Shown here: positions 6,010 to 9,816 of the stretch, one piece after another
How positions within the stretch are numbered: position 1 is the stretch's first letter
How the letters are laid out: every line of letters begins with the position of its first letter
Source: Thermoplasmata archaeon
GTDB lineage: Archaea; Thermoplasmatota; Thermoplasmata; Thermoplasmatales; Thermoplasmataceae
DNA: 9,816 bases
Assembly (NCBI GenBank): GCA_021826835.1
Contig: JAKAYH010000055.1
Span: 1-9,816 of the forward strand
Direction of reading: 5' to 3'
Notes under the pieces: generated by a model
What the model was told of the DNA's origin: nothing
Databases searched by the model: none
The model's input: the letters and a program-made list of their open reading frames with translations, nothing else
Made by a program: the position numbers and the translations under genes

Positions 6010-7713
6010 TTAAGGTGAGGTTTCAGGTGAGGTTTCTGTCTCGAACTTGTTCTCTTTAAGAAACCCAACCCCCCATGCATCAATCTTTTCTTTGGTTTTT
6101 TTCTCCTCTTCTACTTTCTCTGGGTCTTCCTTAAACACCAAATTCAGTGGGACTACAATACATTGTGCAGAGTGCTCTAATGCATTCAAATAAGGTTTCT
6201 TGATTTTAACATCAGGATTTTTTACCTCATTTAGAAAGTCTGTCATGGTCTCAATTTTAAGTTCACGGTGAGCATTCTTAAAATCGTTGAACCCTTCTGT
6301 TGTAATTCGCATTTCATCTATATCTCCCTCTTTCTTTGCGTGGTAAGGGCTGAACTTTTGGAATGTTGTTCCATCTCTGTCCCTGCTGTTGTATCTCGTT
6401 GCAACATATATACAGAATGTTTCCAAAAGGTCATATCCTGCATTACCTGAGTCCAATTTTGGGCAATCTGGGATCTCAATATTATACCTGTCAGCTAATC
6501 CTTTCAGAAGCTCATAGGCATAGTCTATTATCTTCTGATTTATCTCACCATCTGTCTTTACGGACTTATGGATATTATTGAGCAGATCAGCAGTGGTTTT
6601 TCCATCCATCGTCTCTTTTAAAATGTTGAACATAAATCCTGACTTGAGCTGATCAGAGATTCTTTCCCATTCTTTTTTGTTCTGTCTTTGCTGGTTTTCC
6701 TCTGTGAAATGGCTCATTATGATTCTATCTTTAAGAGCTAAAGGAATCACAGGTTCCTGGTTCATGGTAAATGAGGGCATACCCAACATTTCATATACAA
6801 TTTGGGTCTGTGCCCTTGTTCCCCTTGCCATGAATTTTACGCCATCTGTTCCACCTTTAAGTTCTTCTGAATGAAATTTCAACCATTCGTTACTTGCGTC
6901 ATCTACCAAAAATGGCAATCTGGATTTTTCGACCTCCTGTCCTAACACGAATATAGTCTTTATGGTATTCAGGCTCTCTTTTCGATCCTCAATTGGTTGA
7001 TCAAATCCCTTCAACGTGAGGAGAAATTGCTCTGAAGTCTTACCACCATGTGTCCTGCCCGATGACAACCTGTACGGGAATTTTTGACCTTGATGTCGTA
7101 TCTCGTAGGAGAAAGGAGAAATCATATCATATAGGAGCGTTGTAAAGAATGAATCAGGATGTGTAGAGATCGCATGGAGTTCAATTAGTGTCTTTAGTAT
7201 CTCCTCTGTTGGCTGATCTGTAGTCCTGTTTATCTTAATCACCCCATCGACCACTGCAACTGGTTCGTAAAATATTTCATATTCCTTCTTTTTCTCTTTA
7301 TATGTCTTGAATTTGTAAAGGAACTCTGCGAAAAGCTTGGTTGACCCTGTATCTAACTTAAGTTTATTGGCTAAAAAGCTTAGAACTGTATCGATTGAAT
7401 CCTGTCTCGTCTCATGGTCAAAGGTGTACCTGATTTTCCAATTTTCACCTTGCTTTATTAGTTGTAGGTCATTAAGAGGAGCTGTAAATTTCAGAGAATC
7501 AGACCACATTTCCTCTCCCTGCTTATCTAATCCTGTATATTTTGAAAGATAAAATTGCCCCTCTTCTGTGATGTAGACAATGTTTTTTGTATCCAAATTA
7601 AAAGAAAGAGTAGGTTTAGGGAGAGAAAAAACTTTAATTACTTTAGCGTCATGATTAGATTGGACTTTTTCCGGATTGGGAGGATTATCACCTCCCTCCT
7701 GTGAATTTTTCAT
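6010..7713 (-). CDS. SF3/AAA+-like helicase, probable replication protein of the element
   Basis: A 567-residue protein with a central P-loop ATPase core. Walker A is GRTHGGKT at 219-226, Walker B is LPFLVDD at 266-272, and a sensor-1-like Asn is N318 in PSFTMNQEP. ALKDRI follows near 326-331, where an arginine-finger-type residue is expected. This order and spacing match superfamily 3 helicases and related AAA+ replication proteins of plasmids and viruses. The 200-residue N-terminal part is unassigned, and I see no primase motifs. The C-terminal region may contain a DNA-binding winged helix. It is the last gene of a four-gene operon: its ATG overlaps the upstream stop (ATGA), with GGTGA 6 bases before it. 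The final ETSPETSP is encoded by two CTCACCT repeats of the adjacent array. Replication initiation is inferred. Confidence 0.8.
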   Translation of the reverse strand: MKNSQEGGDNPPNPEKVQSNHDAKVIKVFSLPKPTLSFNLDTKNIVYITEEGQFYLSKYTGLDKQGEEMWSDSLKFTAPLNDLQLIKQGENWKIRYTFDHETRQDSIDTVLSFLANKLKLDTGSTKLFAEFLYKFKTYKEKKKEYEIFYEPVAVVDGVIKINRTTDQPTEEILKTLIELHAISTHPDSFFTTLLYDMISPFSYEIRHQGQKFPYRLSSGRTHGGKTSEQFLLTLKGFDQPIEDRKESLNTIKTIFVLGQEVEKSRLPFLVDDASNEWLKFHSEELKGGTDGVKFMARGTRAQTQIVYEMLGMPSFTMNQEPVIPLALKDRIIMSHFTEENQQRQNKKEWERISDQLKSGFMFNILKETMDGKTTADLLNNIHKSVKTDGEINQKIIDYAYELLKGLADRYNIEIPDCPKLDSGNAGYDLLETFCIYVATRYNSRDRDGTTFQKFSPYHAKKEGDIDEMRITTEGFNDFKNAHRELKIETMTDFLNEVKNPDVKIKKPYLNALEHSAQCIVVPLNLVFKEDPEKVEEEKKTKEKIDAWGVGFLKENKFETETSPETSP

Positions 7714-8009
7714 GGATTATCACCATTTTCAGAGTCATACTTAGCCCACTCCTTTTCCCAATCATCACCTTCTTTCTTAAAAGGCATTTCCTCATAAACA
7801 TAGTAGTCATCGTCACCATGGTCATGTATACCTAATTCTATCTCCAATGTATAGAGTTCTAACATATCCAACAAAAAGTCTATGATCTGATCATAGGTTC
7901 TCCCACCATCTCTTCTATTAAGATTGCCCATGAGCATATCCATCTTATGTTTTACTCTTTTACCAATTTCAATGCTGTATTTCTCTGAGTTATTTGTGAT
8001 GTTTGTCAT
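7710..8009 (-). CDS. Ribbon-helix-helix-like small protein with acidic tail
   Basis: A 99-residue protein. Residues 10-15 (KYSIEI) could be the DNA-binding strand of a ribbon-helix-helix fold. Helix 1 would follow at about 16-28, then the loop RRDGGR, then helix 2 at about 38-52 (TYDQIIDFLLDMLE). The GRTYDxII pattern recalls RHH antitoxins and copy-control proteins. Residues 61-99 are strongly acidic and aromatic, ending DSENGDNP. The frame is open to ATG 8036, but AGGAGA (8024-8019) sits 9 bases before ATG 8009, and the preceding gene stops at 8011, so 8009 is the better start. Its stop overlaps the helicase ATG by 4 bp. A role in copy control or operon autoregulation is plausible but inferred, and the fold call is by eye. 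Confidence 0.72.
   Translation of the reverse strand: MTNITNNSEKYSIEIGKRVKHKMDMLMGNLNRRDGGRTYDQIIDFLLDMLELYTLEIELGIHDHGDDDYYVYEEMPFKKEGDDWEKEWAKYDSENGDNP
7719..7724 (-). promoter_or_regulatory. Ribosome binding site of the helicase gene (GGTGAT)
   Basis: GGTGAT on the minus strand ends 5 bases before ATG 7713 and matches the GGAGGTGA core complementary to archaeal 16S rRNA. With the ATGA overlap it supports translational coupling to the preceding gene. Confidence 0.6.
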
Positions 8010-8010
8010 T

Positions 8011-8181
8011 TTACACATTCTCCTTTTGTTTAGCATCCATTTCTCTTGCTTTTCTCCTCATGCTTATGAAAAAATCAACAAAATCCTTTTCTGGCATTGA
8101 ATTTTTAGACATTTCTATAATCGATTTCAGAGGCTCCTCGAATTTCCTGGATTCATTCTTCAATGGTTTAAGATCGATCAT
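8011..8181 (-). CDS. 56-aa small protein in the replication operon
   Basis: A short minus-strand gene from ATG 8181 to TAA 8011, highly charged (many Lys, Glu, Arg and Asp) and apparently helical: it starts MIDLKPLKNESRKFEEPLKS and ends REMDAKQKENV. I do not recognise it. Its reality rests on context. It fills the gap between the AbrB-like and RHH-like genes exactly: its ATG overlaps the upstream TGA as ATGA, and it stops 1 bp before the next start. A strong GGAGG (8193-8189) lies 7 bases before its ATG. It may be a small accessory or partner protein of the neighbouring regulators. No motif or membrane segment is visible. Confidence 0.7.
   Translation of the reverse strand: MIDLKPLKNESRKFEEPLKSIIEMSKNSMPEKDFVDFFISMRRKAREMDAKQKENV
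8019..8024 (-). promoter_or_regulatory. Ribosome binding site deciding the start at 8009 (AGGAGA)
   Basis: AGGAGA lies 9 bases before ATG 8009 and inside the end of the preceding 56-codon gene. It selects ATG 8009 over the in-frame ATGs at 8036 and 8018, which would place the site within the coding region. Confidence 0.6.
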
Positions 8182-8396
8182 TCCATCGCCTCCATTTTCT
8201 TCTGGAAAGTTATTTCTTCATCGCTCAGTTTGATCTGAAGTGTGCCATCATTCAATAGCCCAACCGTCAGGATAGAGCCTGAACCTATATGCCATTTTTT
8301 TGCGACCTGCTTTGGAATGCCAATGGTAAATGTTCCATGTGCATTCCTGACCTTTCTCTCCCATTCCAACATCGTCTGATTTTCTGTCATCCTCAT
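8178..8396 (-). CDS. SpoVT/AbrB-like DNA-binding protein
   Basis: A 72-residue protein with a swapped-hairpin AbrB domain. RKVRNAHGTFTIGIPKQVAKKW at about 14-35 gives the first strands and the conserved IPK turn; HIGSGSILTVGLLNDGTLQIKL at about 36-57 completes the barrel. These domains bind DNA as dimers and serve as transition-state regulators or antitoxins. As first gene of the replication operon, next to a divergent promoter, it is well placed to repress that promoter. The genes after it do not look like a toxin. The start is uncertain: ATG 8396, ATG 8390 and ATG 8372 (residue 9, giving MLEWERKVR) are all possible, and TATA-like sequences exist for more than one. The domain assignment is confident; the target is inferred. 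Confidence 0.85.
   Translation of the reverse strand: MRMTENQTMLEWERKVRNAHGTFTIGIPKQVAKKWHIGSGSILTVGLLNDGTLQIKLSDEEITFQKKMEAME
8189..8193 (-). promoter_or_regulatory. Ribosome binding site of the 56-aa gene (GGAGG)
   Basis: GGAGG on the minus strand, 7 bases before ATG 8181 and inside the last codons of the AbrB-like gene. This is a full-strength archaeal site and the main evidence that the small frame is translated. Confidence 0.65.
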
Positions 8397-8502
8397 CAGA
8401 CACTATAATATGCACTGGCTAACTAATAGAATTTAAAACGCAATTATTAGAATAAATGCGTTTTACGATATTCTTAAATACATGTGTGAATATTTCCATA
8501 CA
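8397..8502. promoter_or_regulatory. Divergent promoter region of the replication operon and the 138-aa gene
   Basis: On the plus strand TTAAATA (8474-8480) is centred 26 bases before ATG 8503, a textbook leaderless arrangement that selects that ATG. On the minus strand CATATTATA (8412-8404) and TTTTAAAT (8438-8431) are candidate boxes for the AbrB-like operon. The AbrB-like protein may bind here. Confidence 0.5.
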
Positions 8503-8919
8503 ATGACAAAAACTACTGACTACCTAAGATATGCAGTCTATTATTCCTGTTTAATTGCATGGAAAAATCAAATACGTCCAACAATTCATGAACTTAAGGA
8601 GAGTTTGAGAGATGATGGCATTTCAGATGACACAATAAACAGGTTCCTTCCTGAGAGCAAACTAAAGAAATTGTCTATGAATCTTCCTGGTGTCAAATTA
8701 AACCCATATATGACATTGTCAGAAACACGACTATTGTCATCAGATTTAGGACTTATTAATGCTTATGTTGACTGGTATCAGTCAGAATCTGATAGAAAAT
8801 TTATGGAAAGGATGGTTAGGGATCCTGAATTGAGGAGATATGAGGAAAACATAAAAAAAGGGTCTCCTGTTTTTGATAAGATATGGGAGAAGATTTTAAA
8901 GTTTAAGGCAGTCTCATAA
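8503..8919 (+). CDS. Hypothetical 138-aa protein opposite the integrase
   Basis: A soluble, mostly helical protein that I do not recognise. It starts MTKTTDYLRYAVYYSCLIAW and continues with KNQIRPTIHELKESLRDDGI, which might be the first helices of a winged-helix or helix-turn-helix unit. The middle is mixed, and residues 93-135 are highly charged (FMERMVRDPELRRYEENIKK). The frame is open from ATG 8482, but the TATA box 26 bases before ATG 8503 favours the shorter form. It is transcribed divergently from the AbrB-like operon, and its last 17 bases overlap the 3' end of the integrase gene on the other strand. A regulatory role linked to excision or operon control is possible, but nothing proves it. 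Confidence 0.72.
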   Translation: MTKTTDYLRYAVYYSCLIAWKNQIRPTIHELKESLRDDGISDDTINRFLPESKLKKLSMNLPGVKLNPYMTLSETRLLSSDLGLINAYVDWYQSESDRKFMERMVRDPELRRYEENIKKGSPVFDKIWEKILKFKAVS

Positions 8920-9816
8920 TTGCCTTATCCTGACCAATTGCAGAAACAAATTCAAAACCCTGATTGAAATATTCATCAACGAATGAGATCGGAATCATTA
9001 CCTGCTTGTTTTTCCTTTTGCATATCTCCTTAGCGTCCTGCATGGCTTTCCTTCTTATGCTTTCAGGGTCTTGTGCATTTCCTAATTTTTTTTGTAGTTC
9101 CTTTTGAAGTTCCTCATCGGACAACTGCATGAGCTTCTCTGATTCCTCTGGTGTATAGCCAAATATCTTTTGTAAAACGGTTGCAGTTAAGGTTTTCTCT
9201 AAGGACTGTTTGTCCTCTTCCCTCATGCCTCTTACCTGAGTTTCAATGTAAGGAAGGCATTTAGAATACTGTTCCCTTCCTTCATCGATTTTGCCTTCTC
9301 TTTTTGTGTAAGTTTCCTCAATGTCGCCCTTATGCCCCATTATAAACTGTCTCCACGGATGGCTGATCAATCCCTTAGCCTCTGCAGTGTCTAAGTTTGT
9401 GCCAAAATATATCCGGAATATGTAAGGTCTCCATTCATAACCTGCTTTTATTATAGTTGCCTTTATCCTTCTGAGTAGTAGAGTAGTCATAAGAAAACGG
9501 TTCTTCTTATCTAAGGACTGTTTTTCTACTGGTAAAATAATAGGAGAATCTTTCCTTAATTTCTCCCCTGAAACCAACCGATGTCTTAGGTATTCTTTGA
9601 GATATTCTGCCCCTTCATTCCCCAAAAAAGTGAAATAGCCAACTCTTATCTTTGATAGATCGGGTCTTACGTTAATTTGTACTGGCATATTTTCAAAGGT
9701 TATTTCTCCTTTTTCTATTTTCAGATCTGGTATATCCCCAATGGTTAAGCCATCTGTTCCATCTATGTTTCCTAAGACTTCAGGTCTCAATCCTGAAAAT
9801 GCCATAAGGGAAATTG
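8903..9816 (-). CDS. Tyrosine recombinase (integrase), N-terminus cut by window edge
   Basis: The C-terminal catalytic part of a tyrosine site-specific recombinase; the frame continues past the ATG at 9805 to the right edge, so the N-terminal core-binding domain is missing. Counting from that ATG, catalytic residues are R7 in FSGLRPEVL, K52 in DLSKIRVGYF, R131 in WRPYIFRIYFGT, H158 in FIMGHKGDIE, and the nucleophile Y166 in ETYTKR. The usual box II His is Tyr (Y128), a common variation in archaeal members. A 130-residue extension follows, ending EYFNQGFEFVSAIGQDKAIM, a tail I associate with integrases of thaumarchaeal elements. It presumably integrates and excises the element; the attachment site should lie beyond the right edge. 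The catalytic set is intact, so it may be active. Confidence 0.92.
   Translation of the reverse strand, partial: ISLMAFSGLRPEVLGNIDGTDGLTIGDIPDLKIEKGEITFENMPVQINVRPDLSKIRVGYFTFLGNEGAEYLKEYLRHRLVSGEKLRKDSPIILPVEKQSLDKKNRFLMTTLLLRRIKATIIKAGYEWRPYIFRIYFGTNLDTAEAKGLISHPWRQFIMGHKGDIEETYTKREGKIDEGREQYSKCLPYIETQVRGMREEDKQSLEKTLTATVLQKIFGYTPEESEKLMQLSDEELQKELQKKLGNAQDPESIRRKAMQDAKEICKRKNKQVMIPISFVDEYFNQGFEFVSAIGQDKAIMRLP

Larger units (their letters stand above)
5643..6031. other. Putative iteron-type replication origin or partition/operator array
   Basis: Thirteen CTCAC/GTGAG pentamers fall in about 390 bp. CTCAC starts at 5644, 5655, 5724, 5790 and 5934; GTGAG starts at 5668, 5737, 5881, 5947, 5958, 5970, 6015 and 6027. 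Some form palindromes (5655-5672, 5724-5741, and the looser 5934-5951). TCTCACCTAA occurs at 5643 and 5789 and inverted at 5877-5886. Isolated sites are mostly CTCAC on the left and GTGAG on the right, turning near an AT-rich stretch (5770-5860). The array abuts and enters the 3' end of the helicase gene. Plasmid origins often lie beside their initiator gene and carry such repeats, so an origin is the leading reading. An operator or centromere-like array is the alternative. Confidence 0.65.

Noticed and set aside
5643..6031. Transposon terminal inverted repeats
   Set aside because: TCTCACCTAA and its complement form an inverted pair, but they enclose less than 100 bp at 5789-5886, with many further copies outside and no transposase.
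5802..6059. 85-codon plus-strand frame across the repeat array
   Set aside because: It is made of repeat motifs and runs antisense into the helicase gene, so it is not coding.

Overview
The window looks archaeal, most likely from an AT-rich member of the Nitrososphaerota (Thaumarchaeota). Several isolated or operon-leading genes have a TATA-like box about 22-31 bases before the start codon and no Shine-Dalgarno site, which is the archaeal leaderless pattern. Genes inside the right-hand operon instead carry GGAGG, AGGAGA or GGTGA sites. The tyrosine recombinase at the right edge has the catalytic layout and the C-terminal tail of the integrases I know from thaumarchaeal mobile elements. The phylum-level call is inference.

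Left part (1-1634): a coiled-coil protein that runs off the left edge, a gene-free AT-rich gap, and a small winged-helix-like protein followed by two inverted repeats.

Defence block (1635-4948): a convergent type II restriction-modification pair of the MjaI (CTAG) type whose stop codons are 2 bp apart. Next come a HEPN-family protein with an RxxxxH ribonuclease motif and, divergent from it, an MT-A70-type adenine methyltransferase with an N-terminal zinc ribbon. A degenerate 24-bp tandem repeat lies across the end of the methyltransferase gene.

Gene-free block (4949-6009): about 1.06 kb with no credible gene but dense repeats. Its left half is rich in TCCATCA words and inverted repeats. Its right half has thirteen CTCAC/GTGAG pentamers in about 390 bp, including two perfect 18-bp palindromes inside a perfect 49-bp direct repeat, and a 14-bp direct repeat near the centre. 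This looks like an iteron-type replication origin or partition/operator region.

Replication and integration module (6010-9816): a minus-strand operon reads AbrB-like regulator, 56-aa protein, ribbon-helix-helix-like protein, and a 567-aa SF3/AAA+-like helicase. The genes are joined by two 4-bp ATGA overlaps and a 1-bp gap, and the last gene ends inside the iteron array. A small plus-strand gene of unknown function faces the operon promoter divergently and overlaps the tail of the integrase gene, which runs off the right edge.

Taken together, this reads as an integrated plasmid-like element: a replication initiator/helicase with its likely cognate repeats, two small DNA-binding proteins as candidate regulators, an integrase, and a restriction, methylation and HEPN cargo next to it. 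The function of the repeat region and the boundaries of the element are inferred, not shown. No tRNA, rRNA, CRISPR array or insertion sequence was recognised.
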